From NCBI GenBank assembly GCA_020631395.1, contig JAHDHI010000014.1, positions 1-64,000 of the forward strand: a stretch of 64,000 nucleotides of DNA. Reading direction: 5' to 3'. Positions within the stretch are counted from its first letter, which is position 1, and each line of letters opens with the position of its first letter. A program made the translations under genes and the position numbers. Source of the DNA: Bizionia sp. Its GTDB lineage: Bacteria; Bacteroidota; Bacteroidia; Flavobacteriales; Flavobacteriaceae. Positions 16,045 to 25,542 of the stretch are shown here, piece by piece. A model generated the notes under the pieces. The model saw nothing but the letters and a program-made list of their open reading frames with translations, was not told the DNA's origin and did no database searches.

Positions 16045-17220
16045 ATGAGCCAAGAAAAAACCTTTGATAATACAGAAATAGCATTTTCGTTAAAAAGTGA
16101 TTCCGAATTGGAACGTGCCTATTTTTTATTTAAAATGATTGCGAGTCAGCCTTTGGTGAAGATAGGTACTGCGGCTACAAACTTTGCCCTGAAGGCAAAA
16201 TTACCAGTTGAAGGCCTTATCAGAGCTACGGTTTTCGATCATTTCTGTGGAGGTGTCAACGAGGATGACTGTTTGAATGTAATAGACAAAATGTTCACCA
16301 AGAGAGTGAGTTCAGTTTTGGATTATTCCGTAGAGGGAAAAGAAACAGAGGAGCAATTTGATGAAGCAACGGCCAAGATACTTAAAATAGTAGGTTTTTC
16401 AGATGAGAAGGAAGCCATGCCCATAGTTGTTTTCAAGCCAACAGGGCTCGGACGTTTTCATTTGTTTCAAAAGAAAGGAGAAGGGAAAGCTTTTACGGAA
16501 GAGGAACAATTGGAATGGGAAAGAGTAGTGGGGAGATTCAATGCCATTTGCAAAGAGGCAAGTGAAAAGGATGTGGAGGTTTTGATTGATGGAGAAGAAA
16601 GTTGGATGCAGGATGCAGCAGACGATTTGGTGGAGCAAATGATGGCCATATACAACAAAGAAAAACCAATAGTATACAATACACTACAAACGTATAGGTG
16701 GGATAGACAGGACTTTTTAAAGGCTTCTCACGAGCGTGCGAAAAAGGAAGGATTTAAATTGGGTTTCAAAATTGTAAGAGGGGCCTATATGGAAAAGGAG
16801 AGATCTCGTGCCGAAGAAAATGGTTATGAATCCCCGATATGTAAAGACAAATTGACTACAGACAATAATTTCAATACTTGCTTGGAGTACATTTTGAACA
16901 ATATAAAAGACATTTCAATATTCATAGGAACCCACAATGAAGAAAGTTCGTACTTGGCAATGGATGTTATGAAACGTTTGAAATTGGATAAAAGCGATAA
17001 TCGCATCTGGTTTGGGCAATTGTATGGTATGAGCGATCATATAAGCTTCAATTTGGCGGCAATGGGATACAATGTTGCCAAATATGTTCCTTTTGGCCCT
17101 GTAAAAGACGTTATGCCTTATTTGATTCGCAGGGCAGAAGAAAACACCTCGGTTGCTGGGCAAACGAGTAGAGAGCTGTCCTTGTTGAAAAAAGAAAGAA
17201 AACGTAGGAAAACAAACTAA
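16045..17220 (+). CDS. Proline dehydrogenase
   Basis: 391 residues from the ATG at 16045 (MSQEKTFDNTEIAFS). A TTG at 16018 in the same frame overlaps the promoter box and is rejected. FAD enzyme oxidising proline to pyrroline-5-carboxylate. The PRODH barrel shows LGFKIVRGAYMEKER (FAD/substrate contacts), GTHNEESS, FGQLYGMSDH and the C-terminal YLIRRAEENTSVAGQ with the substrate-binding Arg pair. The monofunctional form is about the usual length for Bacteroidetes; no P5C dehydrogenase is adjacent. The stop codon overlaps the convergent minus-strand gene by 4 bp. Confidence 0.92.
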   Translation: MSQEKTFDNTEIAFSLKSDSELERAYFLFKMIASQPLVKIGTAATNFALKAKLPVEGLIRATVFDHFCGGVNEDDCLNVIDKMFTKRVSSVLDYSVEGKETEEQFDEATAKILKIVGFSDEKEAMPIVVFKPTGLGRFHLFQKKGEGKAFTEEEQLEWERVVGRFNAICKEASEKDVEVLIDGEESWMQDAADDLVEQMMAIYNKEKPIVYNTLQTYRWDRQDFLKASHERAKKEGFKLGFKIVRGAYMEKERSRAEENGYESPICKDKLTTDNNFNTCLEYILNNIKDISIFIGTHNEESSYLAMDVMKRLKLDKSDNRIWFGQLYGMSDHISFNLAAMGYNVAKYVPFGPVKDVMPYLIRRAEENTSVAGQTSRELSLLKKERKRRKTN

Positions 17221-17591
17221 TCGATGAATTCGATAGATTGAAGCGTTGCGGTCTTCTCGCAATTTTCGACAGTTAGAGCTGCGTCCTTGTCATTGAGCAC
17301 CCCTTCTATGTGGTATATGCCACAAGGCTCTCTTCTTGGTTCACTTTTAGAAAAGACGACGTCGCCTTTGTGTAGTATGTAATTTATTTGTGTGGTATCT
17401 ATGTTCTTGGAAGTTATAAAAGTTTGTGTATCTGGGCTAAATACAATGTTTTTGGTATTTATGTTTTTTAGAGTTCTTGCTTCTGGACTATAGCTACAAG
17501 ACGCTTTTTTTCCGTTAAGGAAAAACGCCAAAACGATAAGCCCAATTGAAAAACCACCAAGATAATATCCGATTCTGTTTGCTAATCTCAA
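17217..17591 (-). CDS. Membrane-anchored protein, DUF4258-like
   Basis: 124 residues. An N-terminal membrane segment (about 8-25, YYLGGFSIGLIVLAFFL) is followed by CSYSPEARTLKNI and a soluble domain with LHKGDVVFSKSEPRREPCGIYHIEG. The arrangement resembles flavobacterial proteins carrying a DUF4258-like domain; this is recall, not a search. It would face the periplasm or remain inner-membrane anchored. It is the last gene downstream of ald on the same strand (27-bp gap) and overlaps the convergent proline dehydrogenase by 4 bp. Confidence 0.65.
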   Translation of the reverse strand: MRLANRIGYYLGGFSIGLIVLAFFLNGKKASCSYSPEARTLKNINTKNIVFSPDTQTFITSKNIDTTQINYILHKGDVVFSKSEPRREPCGIYHIEGVLNDKDAALTVENCEKTATLQSIEFID

Positions 17592-17618
17592 ATTTCTAAA
17601 TTTTAATGAAATGCAAAT

Positions 17619-18818
17619 TTAGAATATTATAAGGTTAATGTCACTATATTTTAAGTCAAACCATTCACCAACCGACCTATTTGTCAATATGCCATGGTAA
17701 AAATACAATCCACTTTTTAACCCTCTGTCCATTCTCAAAGAATTTTCCAATCCTCCATCTTCAGCAATTTTCAATAAATAAGGTGTGAAAATGTTACTTA
17801 TGGAAGCAGAAGCTGTTCGTGAATACCTAGCAGGGATGTTGGGAACGCAATAATGGATGACCCCATGTTTTATATAAGTAGGATGTCTGTGTGTGGTGAC
17901 TTCACTGGTTTCAAAACAACCTCCCATATCGATGCTGACATCAATGATCACTGATCCTTTTTTCATTTGTTCAACCATTGTTTCACTTACGATAACTGGA
18001 GATCTGTTTTTCCCTCTAACAGCACCAATGACAACATCGCAACGTTTCAAAGCTTTGTTCAAATGTTTTGGTTGGATGGTAGATGTGTACAACGTTCTTC
18101 CCAAATTGGTTTGGATACACCTTAATTTCGTAATGGAGTTGTCAAATATCTTCACATTGGCTCCAAGTCCTATGGCACTTCTAGCAGCGAATTCGCCAGC
18201 AGTTCCAGCTCCGAGAATTACCACTTCTACTGGAGGTACACCACTAATGTTTCCAAACATCAAGCCATTTCCATCACTGGAATTGCTTAACAATTCAGAG
18301 GCGATGAGTACAGAGGCAGTTCCTGCAAGTTCACTGAGAGCCCTTACAGCTGGATAGGCACCATCTTCGTCTCGAATGAACTCAAATGCCAAGGCAGTTA
18401 TTCTTTTGGCAGCCAAAGCTTCAAAATATTTTTTGCTTTGTGTTTTAAGCTGCAAGGCAGAGATCAATGTAGTCTGTGGGTTTATCAACTTCAATTCTTC
18501 CAGGGTAGGTGGCTCTACCTTAAGAATCATTGGACAGGAATATACCTTGGCGGTGTCATTCGTTATTTCAGCTCCAGCCTCACTATAATCCTTGTCGCTG
18601 AAATTGGAGCCTTTGCCTGCTCCGGATTCCAATAAAACACGGTGACCGTTGTTTACTATGGCAGATACAGCATCTGGAGTAAGGCATACCCGTTTTTCCT
18701 GAAAAGCAGTCTCTTTGGGGATGCCGATGAAAAGGGAACTCTTTTTCTTCAATATCTCTAAAGTTTCCTCTTGAGGCAATAACTGTTCTTTGGAAAAGGG
18801 AGTAATCGGTTTAGTCAT
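17619..18818 (-). CDS. ald: Alanine dehydrogenase
   Basis: 399 residues. Alanine dehydrogenase/PNT family enzyme interconverting alanine and pyruvate with NAD. N-terminal IGIPKETAFQEKRVCLTPD is the family signature with the substrate-contacting Arg and Lys. The Rossmann stretch is VVILGAGTAGEFAARSAIGLGANVK, followed by DVVIGAVRG and IIDVSIDMGGCFETS. A 20-30-residue N-terminal extension precedes the usual start, as in other Bacteroidetes members. The single-chain length and the lack of membrane segments argue against transhydrogenase PntA. Confidence 0.88.
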   Translation of the reverse strand: MTKPITPFSKEQLLPQEETLEILKKKSSLFIGIPKETAFQEKRVCLTPDAVSAIVNNGHRVLLESGAGKGSNFSDKDYSEAGAEITNDTAKVYSCPMILKVEPPTLEELKLINPQTTLISALQLKTQSKKYFEALAAKRITALAFEFIRDEDGAYPAVRALSELAGTASVLIASELLSNSSDGNGLMFGNISGVPPVEVVILGAGTAGEFAARSAIGLGANVKIFDNSITKLRCIQTNLGRTLYTSTIQPKHLNKALKRCDVVIGAVRGKNRSPVIVSETMVEQMKKGSVIIDVSIDMGGCFETSEVTTHRHPTYIKHGVIHYCVPNIPARYSRTASASISNIFTPYLLKIAEDGGLENSLRMDRGLKSGLYFYHGILTNRSVGEWFDLKYSDINLIIF

Positions 18819-18883
18819 TTTTAAGCAATATCATTATAATAAAAATCAAATTACGAATAAAATTTGAATGATAGCAATATCGA

Positions 18884-19408
18884 TTAAAAATACTGATTCA
18901 ATATACCCCAAATATTTTTGGGTTTCACTCTTAATTCGTCTTCTAATTCTTGGATCGATTTGTCAACGGAATTTAATCTATTGAAGATTCTTGCTCTAAT
19001 GAGGTATATGCTGGGTATTATGATTGCAATGAAGGGAATCATGTGGATCAATTCGAATTCATCGAAAAAATGAGTGTTGGATAAAGAAAAGCTGATAATT
19101 TGATAGCAATACATTGCAATGGGGACCAATAATGCGTGATACCACCAATGGCGACAAGTGAAAAACCATACGGTTAAAAACAGCAATGGTATTATCTTGC
19201 CTGTAAGCGTCCAAACCACAACTTGAACATTTTCGTAGATCTCGCTATTGAAAGTGTAAATGAAGGTGTTCCAAACCGCCCTGTTCGGTACACCTTCATA
19301 TAAGTAAAAAAGGTAAGGCGTTATAGCTATGAATGTAGCTATTATGCTACCTGCAATGATAACCTTTCTATTATCCTTTTGTTGGTATTTTAATTTTTTT
19401 TCCGTCAA
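18884..19408 (-). CDS. Inner-membrane protein of unknown function
   Basis: 174 residues with about four hydrophobic segments (around 18-36, 65-83, 89-108 and 121-138) and a charged C-terminal tail (SVDKSIQELEDELRVK). The only suitable start is a TTG at 19408, which lies inside the end of a 47-residue secreted ORF (19371-19514); translation is probably coupled. No family is recognised. The neighbours tsaE and porX suggest a conserved flavobacterial block rather than a shared function. Confidence 0.7.
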   Translation of the reverse strand: MTEKKLKYQQKDNRKVIIAGSIIATFIAITPYLFYLYEGVPNRAVWNTFIYTFNSEIYENVQVVVWTLTGKIIPLLFLTVWFFTCRHWWYHALLVPIAMYCYQIISFSLSNTHFFDEFELIHMIPFIAIIIPSIYLIRARIFNRLNSVDKSIQELEDELRVKPKNIWGILNQYF

Positions 19409-19514
19409 CTGATGTTTGTGTTTGATCGTTTAAATCGATAAAGGTGGTCATATCGGTCGAGAAGAATACACTACCTAGGAGAACTAGTGCAATGAGATGT
19501 GTCTTGGCCTTCAT
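19371..19514 (-). CDS. Small secreted protein, 47 residues
   Basis: ATG at 19514. MKAKTHLIALVLLGSVFFST is a good signal peptide, followed by about 27 polar residues ending KKIKIPTKG. Its last 38 bases overlap the start of the membrane-protein gene in another frame, giving a likely coupled pair. No homologous family can be named. Support comes from the signal sequence, position and overlap. Confidence 0.5.
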   Translation of the reverse strand: MKAKTHLIALVLLGSVFFSTDMTTFIDLNDQTQTSVDGKKIKIPTKG

Positions 19515-19624
19515 AAATTGATTATGGATTGGTTGAAATATTAATCAAATTTAATTAAAGCGAATAGCCTGATTTTTGCTTAAATGTTAAATAAACGTTA
19601 AAATCGATGTTTTTTTAAATTTCT

Positions 19625-19666
19625 ATTACGGGTAAAACCGTAATATCCCAAAAATCCGTTTGGGAT
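19625..19666. terminator. Two tandem short hairpins downstream of tsaE
   Basis: ATTACGG/CCGTAAT (19625-19644) and ATCCCAAA/TTTGGGAT (19645-19666) are adjacent perfect stems. They lie between the tsaE stop and the next minus-strand ORF. No clear T-run follows on the minus strand, so termination is only a guess. Confidence 0.35.
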
Positions 19667-19688
19667 TCCGATATTAAATAAAGGCTTT

Positions 19689-20105
19689 TTAAAGATGAAT
19701 GTTAGTCAGTACAAGGGTTCTCGTACTATCGATGTTTAGTTGGATGTTTATGGTAGTGTGACTGTTTTGTATCAAAGGAGATAAGATGTCAGGCCATTCT
19801 ACTAAAATCCAGTGTGAAGTGTTTAGATAGTCCTCTATGCCAAAATTATAGAGTTCTTCTTCATCTTCTATGCGATATAGGTCAAAATGATAAATAGAGC
19901 CATTCTCAGCATTGTATTCGTTTACTATGGAGTAGGTGGGACTACTTATCGTATCTACACTTCCCAATAGTTTTACCAAAGATTTTATGAGTGTGGTCTT
20001 TCCAACTCCCATTTCTCCATCGAACAATAAAATCTTGGATGTAGTATGCTTTAAAATTTGCTCGGCAGTGGTATTGACATCCTGCAATGAATATTCTATT
20101 TTCAA
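19689..20105 (-). CDS. tsaE: tRNA threonylcarbamoyladenosine biosynthesis ATPase TsaE
   Basis: 138 residues, typical. P-loop GEMGVGKTT (residues 30-38), switch-like SSPTYSIVNEY and the conserved HFDLYRIEDEEELYNFGIEDYL and VEWPD. TsaE works with TsaB and TsaD to make the t6A modification at position 37 of ANN-decoding tRNAs. It lies about 100 bp downstream of porX on the same strand and may share its transcript. Confidence 0.93.
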   Translation of the reverse strand: MKIEYSLQDVNTTAEQILKHTTSKILLFDGEMGVGKTTLIKSLVKLLGSVDTISSPTYSIVNEYNAENGSIYHFDLYRIEDEEELYNFGIEDYLNTSHWILVEWPDILSPLIQNSHTTINIQLNIDSTRTLVLTNIHL

Positions 20106-20203
20106 AATACAATCGGTTAAAAATGCAAACTTAAGACTTTTTCTGTTTTCCTGTAAACATAAATGTTACTTCTGCAACTCGATGACCATTGTCGTATTAA
20201 CCC

Positions 20204-21757
20204 CTATTTAGGGTTCAATACGACAAAAGGTATAATCATTTCCTCCAAGGAAACCCCTCCGTGTTGGTAGGTGTTTCTGTAATAACTAACGTAGTGATTG
20301 TAATTGTTTGGGTAGGCAAAGAACAAATCACTTTTCGCGAAAATGAAAGAACTGTTCATTGAAATGGATGGCAAATGGATGCTTTTTGGGTTTTTGGCAG
20401 CCAAAACATCTTTGTCTTCATAACTTAGACTCCTACCAGTCTTGTATCGTAAGTTTAAACTAGTATCTCTGTCTCCTATTACCTTGGATGGATTTTTAAC
20501 GTTGATTGTACCATGGTCCGTTGTCAATATAAGCTTGAAACCCATTTGTTGAGCGTGTTGTATCATTTCCAAAAGTGGCGAATTTTTAAACCAACTTTGA
20601 GTTAGGGAACGATAAGCCTTGTCATTGGAAGCTAGTTCTTTCACAACGTCCATTTCTGTTTTCGAGTGCGACAGCATATCCACGAAGTTATAGACGACTA
20701 CTGTAAGGTCGTTGTCTTTTACTCCTCTAAAGTTGTCTGCCAACTTCTTTCCGGATTTTAAATTTGTTATTTTATAGTATTCATGCTTTAGGTGGGTTAG
20801 TCCCAAACGTTTCATTTGTGCATTTAAAAAATCTGCTTCGTGTAGGTTTTTGCCACCTTCATCAGTGTCATTCTTCCAATATTCCGGATGTAGTTTTTCC
20901 ATGTCACTTGGCATCAATCCAGAAAATATGGCATTTCTGGCATATTGCGTTGCAGTAGGTAGGATGCTAAAAAAGGGTTCCTCCGTTTCTTTTTTGTAAT
21001 GATTGGCAACAAAAGGCTCGAAGGCTTTCCATTGATCGTAACGTAAATTGTCTACGACTACCAAAAGTGTAGGTTGTTCTTTGCTCAGTTGTGGAGCGAT
21101 TTTGTCTTTGAATAGGTTGTGAGACAATGTAGGGGAATCGGTGTTTGGTTCAAACCAAGTTGGGTATGTTTTATCAATGAATTTGCCAAATTGCAGATTG
21201 GCTTCATTTTTTTGAGATTCGAGAATTTCGAACATTCCTGCATCCTCTATGTCTTCTAGTTGTATTTCCCAATAGATCAATTTTTGATACAATGCCACCC
21301 ATTCTTCATAGGAATTGACCATGGATAGATCCATGGCGATCTTCCTGAATTCTTGTTGATAGTTGGATGTCGTCTTTTCAGAAACCAAACGAGAGTGATC
21401 TAAGTTCTTTTTAAGACTTAGCAATATCTGATTTGGGTTTACGGGTTTTATCAAGTAATCGGCAATCTTGTTGCCAATGGCTTCTTCCATTATGTATTCT
21501 TCCTCACTTTTGGTAATCATTACCACTGGGAGGGTGTCTTGTTTTTCTTTTATTTCGTTTAAAGTTTCCAATCCTGTTAGTCCTGGCATATTTTCATCTA
21601 AGAAAACAATATCAAATTTGGTTTCATCAAGGATTTCTATAGCTTCGGTACCACTGTTGCAAGTTGTGACATTGTAGTTTTTCTTTTCAAGAAAGAGGAT
21701 ATGAGGCTTTAATAAATCTATTTCATCGTCAACCCAAAGAATATTGATAGTGTTCAT
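20204..21757 (-). CDS. porX: PorX, response regulator with PglZ-like phosphatase domain (T9SS control)
   Basis: 517 residues. N-terminal receiver domain (1-120) with WVDDE and phospho-acceptor D54 in FLDEN, and Lys in LIKPVNP. The C-terminal PglZ/alkaline-phosphatase-superfamily domain has VVVDNLRYDQW, TTDHGTINV and QHGGVSLEEM, consistent with metal ligands. PorX with PorY controls T9SS gene expression in Bacteroidetes, matching the two T9SS-exported proteins in this window. The PglZ domain should not be read as a BREX phage-defence component. It is divergent from the HD hydrolase with only 38 bp between starts. Confidence 0.93.
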   Translation of the reverse strand: MNTINILWVDDEIDLLKPHILFLEKKNYNVTTCNSGTEAIEILDETKFDIVFLDENMPGLTGLETLNEIKEKQDTLPVVMITKSEEEYIMEEAIGNKIADYLIKPVNPNQILLSLKKNLDHSRLVSEKTTSNYQQEFRKIAMDLSMVNSYEEWVALYQKLIYWEIQLEDIEDAGMFEILESQKNEANLQFGKFIDKTYPTWFEPNTDSPTLSHNLFKDKIAPQLSKEQPTLLVVVDNLRYDQWKAFEPFVANHYKKETEEPFFSILPTATQYARNAIFSGLMPSDMEKLHPEYWKNDTDEGGKNLHEADFLNAQMKRLGLTHLKHEYYKITNLKSGKKLADNFRGVKDNDLTVVVYNFVDMLSHSKTEMDVVKELASNDKAYRSLTQSWFKNSPLLEMIQHAQQMGFKLILTTDHGTINVKNPSKVIGDRDTSLNLRYKTGRSLSYEDKDVLAAKNPKSIHLPSISMNSSFIFAKSDLFFAYPNNYNHYVSYYRNTYQHGGVSLEEMIIPFVVLNPK

Positions 21758-21758
21758 G

Positions 21759-21766
21759 TATATTTG
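21759..21766 (+). promoter_or_regulatory. -7 promoter box of the HD-domain gene
   Basis: TATATTTG matches TAnnTTTG, 29 bp before the TTG start of the HD gene and directly next to the porX start codon on the other strand. Confidence 0.45.
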
Positions 21767-21795
21767 TTTATATATTAATAAGTAATAATGACAGC

Positions 21796-23025
21796 TTGCA
21801 AAAGATTAACAAACTTAAGATTTTAAACGACCCAATTTACGGATTTATTACAATCCCCAACTCTTTAATTTTCGATTTAATCGAGCACAAGTATTTTCAA
21901 AGGCTACGTCGCATTACTCAAATGGGGTTGTCTTATTTGGTTTATCCGGGTGCACACCATACGAGATTTCAACATGCGATTGGTTGTATGCATTTAATGC
22001 AAAAAGCTGTTAATGTCCTTCGTTTCAAAGGAGTTGCGATTACCGAAAATGAAGAAAACGCATTGTATATAGCCATTTTATTACATGATATTGGACATGG
22101 CCCATTTTCTCACGCCATGGAACACAGTATAGTAAACGGCATAGCTCATGAGCATATTTCAATGCTTTTCATGGAACGTTTAAATGAAGAATTTAACGGC
22201 AATTTAACACTGGCAATAGAGATTTTCAAAGGAGAATATCCTCGAAAGTTCATGTGTCAGCTAATATCCAGCCAATTGGATATGGATAGAGCAGACTATT
22301 TGAAACGTGATAGCTTTTATACAGGAGTAGCGGAAGGAAACATAAACAGTGAACGTCTGATTACCATGCTTAACGTTAAAGATGATGCATTGGTCATAGA
22401 AGACAAGGGGATCTATAGTGTTGAAAAATTTTTGGTTGCTAGGCGATTAATGTACTGGCAAGTATATTTGCACAAGACGAGTTTGGTGGCCGAGCAGTTA
22501 ATTATAAGAGTGCTGAAACGAGCAAAGGAATTAACTAAAAATGGAGTTGAATTACCTGCAAGCGAGCCATTGTCTTTTTTCTTGAAGAATGAAATAACTT
22601 TGAATAATTTTGATGCAGATAGCTTGGATATCTTTTCCAAACTAGATGATTATGACATTGTATCTGCTATGAAATCATGGCAGTTTCATAAAGATTTCGT
22701 ATTGAAAAACCTCTGCGAGATGATTTTGAATAGAAGTTTGTTGAAGATCAAAATGAAGAAGAAGGAAATTAAAGCATCATACTTTGTTCAGCATAGAGAC
22801 AACTTAATGAAAAAACACGAAGTTTCTGAAGCAGAAGCAGATTACTTTGTGTTTATTGGAAAGGTTTCAAACCAAGCATATGAGCGAAAAAAACAAGGAA
22901 TAAAGATTTTGCATAAAAATGGTAAGATAGAGGATATAGTCAAGGCCTCAGATCAACTTAATTTAAAAGCACTGTCAAAACCGGTAACTAAATATTATAT
23001 ATGCTATCCAAAAGAAAAAATGTAA
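21796..23025 (+). CDS. HD-domain phosphohydrolase (dGTPase-like)
   Basis: 409 residues from a TTG (MQKINKLKILNDPIYGFI); the nearby ATG is in another frame. Metal site: HHTRFQHAIG (His), ILLHDIGHGPFSHAME (HD pair) and SSQLDMDRADYLKRDS (Asp), the order seen in SAMHD1/dGTPase-like proteins. It probably hydrolyses a nucleotide or related phosphoester in the cytoplasm. The exact substrate is unknown. It sits immediately upstream of lpxD, an arrangement common in flavobacteria, but no functional link is evident. Confidence 0.87.
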   Translation: MQKINKLKILNDPIYGFITIPNSLIFDLIEHKYFQRLRRITQMGLSYLVYPGAHHTRFQHAIGCMHLMQKAVNVLRFKGVAITENEENALYIAILLHDIGHGPFSHAMEHSIVNGIAHEHISMLFMERLNEEFNGNLTLAIEIFKGEYPRKFMCQLISSQLDMDRADYLKRDSFYTGVAEGNINSERLITMLNVKDDALVIEDKGIYSVEKFLVARRLMYWQVYLHKTSLVAEQLIIRVLKRAKELTKNGVELPASEPLSFFLKNEITLNNFDADSLDIFSKLDDYDIVSAMKSWQFHKDFVLKNLCEMILNRSLLKIKMKKKEIKASYFVQHRDNLMKKHEVSEAEADYFVFIGKVSNQAYERKKQGIKILHKNGKIEDIVKASDQLNLKALSKPVTKYYICYPKEKM

Positions 23026-23035
23026 TAAATTTTTC

Positions 23036-23043
23036 TATTTTTG
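23036..23043 (+). promoter_or_regulatory. -7 promoter box directly upstream of lpxD
   Basis: TATTTTTG is an exact TAnnTTTG match ending 6 bp before the lpxD ATG at 23050. If used, the transcript would have almost no leader. No good TTG is found at the -33 position. Confidence 0.4.
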
Positions 23044-23049
23044 CGAATA

Positions 23050-24078
23050 ATGAAGTTTAAAGCAGAACAAATAGCAGGTATCTTGGAAGGCGAAATTGTG
23101 GGCAATTCACAAATAGAAGTTTCCAAGTTGTCAAAAATTGAAGAAGGAGAGCAAGGGGCATTGACCTTTTTGGCCAACCCCAAATATACTCCTTATGTAT
23201 ATACGACAAAGGCATCGATAATTATTGTGAACAAGGATTTTAATCCGGAACAAGAACTTTCGGCAACCTTGATCAAGGTGGATGATGCGTATCATTCCTT
23301 TTCTAAGCTATTGGAGTACTACAACAAGGTCAAACTGAATAAATTTGGGATAGAGCAGCCTTCATCGATATCTGAATCCGCTAAACTAGGAAATGATGTT
23401 TATGTAGGAGCCTTTTCATACATCGGTAACAATGTTGTTATTGGAGACAATGTAAAGATATTTCCAAGTTCATTTATAGGTGACAATGTCGTTCTTGGAG
23501 AGGATTCCGTTGTTTTTTCTGGAGCCAAAATCTATTCAGAGTCCATAATAGGTAAAAACTGTGTTATAAATTCGGGAGCCATTATTGGAGCCGACGGATT
23601 TGGGTTTGCCCCACAAGAAAACGGTGAATACAAAAAAATACCGCAAATAGGAAATGTAATCCTAGAGGACTTTGTAGACATTGGAGCTGCAACGACAATC
23701 GATAGAGCTACTTTGGGATCCACCGTTATAAGAAAAGGTGTCAAGTTGGACAATCAAATACAAGTGGCGCACAATGTGGAGATTGGTAAAAATACCGTAA
23801 TAGCAGCACAAACTGGTATAGCGGGATCTACCAAAATTGGTGAGAATTGTCAAATAGGAGGGCAAGTAGGCATTGCAGGACATTTGGTGATAGGAAATGG
23901 TGTTCGCATTCAGGCACAGTCTGGCATAGGCAGGAACATAAAAGACAATGAGACCTTACAAGGTTCACCTGCATTTAGTTATGGCGATTGGAACAAATCC
24001 TATGTGTATTTTAAAAATTTACCGAAATTGGTAAAAACAATAAATCAATTAGAAAAAAAAGAAAATGGCAATAGTTAA
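23050..24078 (+). CDS. lpxD: UDP-3-O-acylglucosamine N-acyltransferase
   Basis: 342 residues from the ATG at 23050 ([18 protein letters not shown]); a TTG three codons earlier lies in the promoter box. Third step of lipid A synthesis. The N-terminal uridine-binding domain has [23 protein letters not shown]. It is followed by left-handed beta-helix hexapeptide repeats (about 105-300) with the catalytic His region [12 protein letters not shown] and [19 protein letters not shown]. The end overlaps lpxC/fabZ by 14 bp, so the genes are co-transcribed. Confidence 0.95.
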   Translation: MKFKAEQIAGILEGEIVGNSQIEVSKLSKIEEGEQGALTFLANPKYTPYVYTTKASIIIVNKDFNPEQELSATLIKVDDAYHSFSKLLEYYNKVKLNKFGIEQPSSISESAKLGNDVYVGAFSYIGNNVVIGDNVKIFPSSFIGDNVVLGEDSVVFSGAKIYSESIIGKNCVINSGAIIGADGFGFAPQENGEYKKIPQIGNVILEDFVDIGAATTIDRATLGSTVIRKGVKLDNQIQVAHNVEIGKNTVIAAQTGIAGSTKIGENCQIGGQVGIAGHLVIGNGVRIQAQSGIGRNIKDNETLQGSPAFSYGDWNKSYVYFKNLPKLVKTINQLEKKENGNS

Positions 24079-25471
24079 TACTGAAATAAAGCAAAGGACA
24101 ATAGATAAGGATGTATCCTTAAAAGGAGTTGGCTTACACACAGGAAAAGACGTTACGTTAACATTCAAACCCGCTCCAGCAAATTCTGGATTTTCTTTTA
24201 AGCGAGTAGATTTAGAAGGAAGCCCTATTTTAGAAGCCGATGCTAATTACGTGACAAATACGCAACGTGGTACTTGCTTGGAGAAAAATGGAGTGACAAT
24301 TCAAACCTGTGAGCATGTGCTGGCAGCATTGACGGGATTGGATATAGACAATGCCATCATAGAGTTGGATAATTCTGAGCCACCAATTATGGATGGGTCT
24401 TCCAAGTTTTTTGTCGAGGCGATAGAAAAAGCTGGCATCATAGAATTGGATGCCTTCAGGGAAGAGTACGTGGTTACGGATGTCATCTCATATTCAGATG
24501 AAGAAACAGGAAGTGAGATACTGGTAATGCCTTCAAAGGAATATCAAATTACTGCAATGGTAGATTTTGGCACTAAGGTATTAGGTACCCAAAATGCAAC
24601 CTTAAATCACTTGTCCGATTTTAAAACGGAAATAGCCGATTCAAGAACATTCAGCTTTCTACATGAATTGGAGTCCCTTTTGGAACATGGACTAATAAAG
24701 GGAGGAGATCTAAACAATGCCATTGTATACGTAGACAAGGAGTTATTGCCGGAAACAATGGAAAAGTTGAAGGTAGCCTTTAAAAAAGACAGCATAGCAG
24801 TAAAGTCAAATGGAATCTTGGACAATCTTACGTTGCATTACCCTAATGAAGCAGCAAGACACAAATTGTTGGATGTGGTTGGAGATTTGGCGCTCATCAA
24901 AACAAGGATTAGAGGTAAGGTCATAGCCAACAAGCCAGGACATTTCGTAAACACGCAGTTTGCAAAGAAAATGTCGAAATTAATAAAGAACGAAAGGCGT
25001 AACAATGTTCCTGTAATCGATTTGAATCAACCTCCAGTCATGGATGTGAATCAGATTATGGACATGTTGCCGCATAGACAACCTTTCCTTTTGATAGACA
25101 AGATTTTCGAGCTTACCGACAATGATGTCATTGGATTGAAAAACGTAACGATGAACGAGCCTTTTTTCGCTGGTCATTTTCCTGGAGCACCAGTTATGCC
25201 CGGAGTTTTAATCGTTGAAGCAATGGCGCAAACAGGAGGGATCTTGGTTTTGAGTACGGTACCAGATCCAGAAAACTACTTGACGTTCTTCATGAAGATG
25301 GATAAGGTTAAGTTCAAGCAAAAAGTTGTTCCAGGTGATACGTTGATATTCAAATGTTCTTTGATAACACCAATTAGACGAGGGATTTGTCACATGCAAG
25401 GTTATGCATATGCCAATGGTAAATTATGTGCAGAAGCAGAGTTGATGGCGCAAATATCCAAAGTGAAATAA
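24065..25471 (+). CDS. lpxC/fabZ: Bifunctional LpxC deacetylase / FabZ dehydratase
   Basis: 468 residues, a fusion characteristic of Bacteroidetes. Residues 1-300 are LpxC, the zinc deacetylase committing to lipid [30 protein letters not shown], and [12 protein letters not shown] with the zinc ligands HxxxD; the catalytic His is in [12 protein letters not shown]. Residues 320-468 are FabZ, the 3-hydroxyacyl-ACP dehydratase: [16 protein letters not shown] and the active-site [20 protein letters not shown] with His and downstream VEAMAQTGG. The fusion may balance fatty-acid and lipid A synthesis. The start overlaps lpxD. Confidence 0.96.
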   Translation: MAIVNTEIKQRTIDKDVSLKGVGLHTGKDVTLTFKPAPANSGFSFKRVDLEGSPILEADANYVTNTQRGTCLEKNGVTIQTCEHVLAALTGLDIDNAIIELDNSEPPIMDGSSKFFVEAIEKAGIIELDAFREEYVVTDVISYSDEETGSEILVMPSKEYQITAMVDFGTKVLGTQNATLNHLSDFKTEIADSRTFSFLHELESLLEHGLIKGGDLNNAIVYVDKELLPETMEKLKVAFKKDSIAVKSNGILDNLTLHYPNEAARHKLLDVVGDLALIKTRIRGKVIANKPGHFVNTQFAKKMSKLIKNERRNNVPVIDLNQPPVMDVNQIMDMLPHRQPFLLIDKIFELTDNDVIGLKNVTMNEPFFAGHFPGAPVMPGVLIVEAMAQTGGILVLSTVPDPENYLTFFMKMDKVKFKQKVVPGDTLIFKCSLITPIRRGICHMQGYAYANGKLCAEAELMAQISKVK

Positions 25472-25542
25472 AAACAAGAAAAGCATTTGTCTCATGTCAA
25501 AGAGGTAAGAATGCATTTATCTAATTATAATAATACAAAGAG

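Noticed and set aside
17619-18818. NAD(P) transhydrogenase alpha subunit
   Set aside because: No membrane segments or beta-subunit partner; motifs and length fit alanine dehydrogenase.
20204-21757. PglZ domain suggesting a BREX phage-defence gene
   Set aside because: The receiver domain at the N-terminus and the length identify the T9SS regulator PorX; no other BREX genes are nearby.
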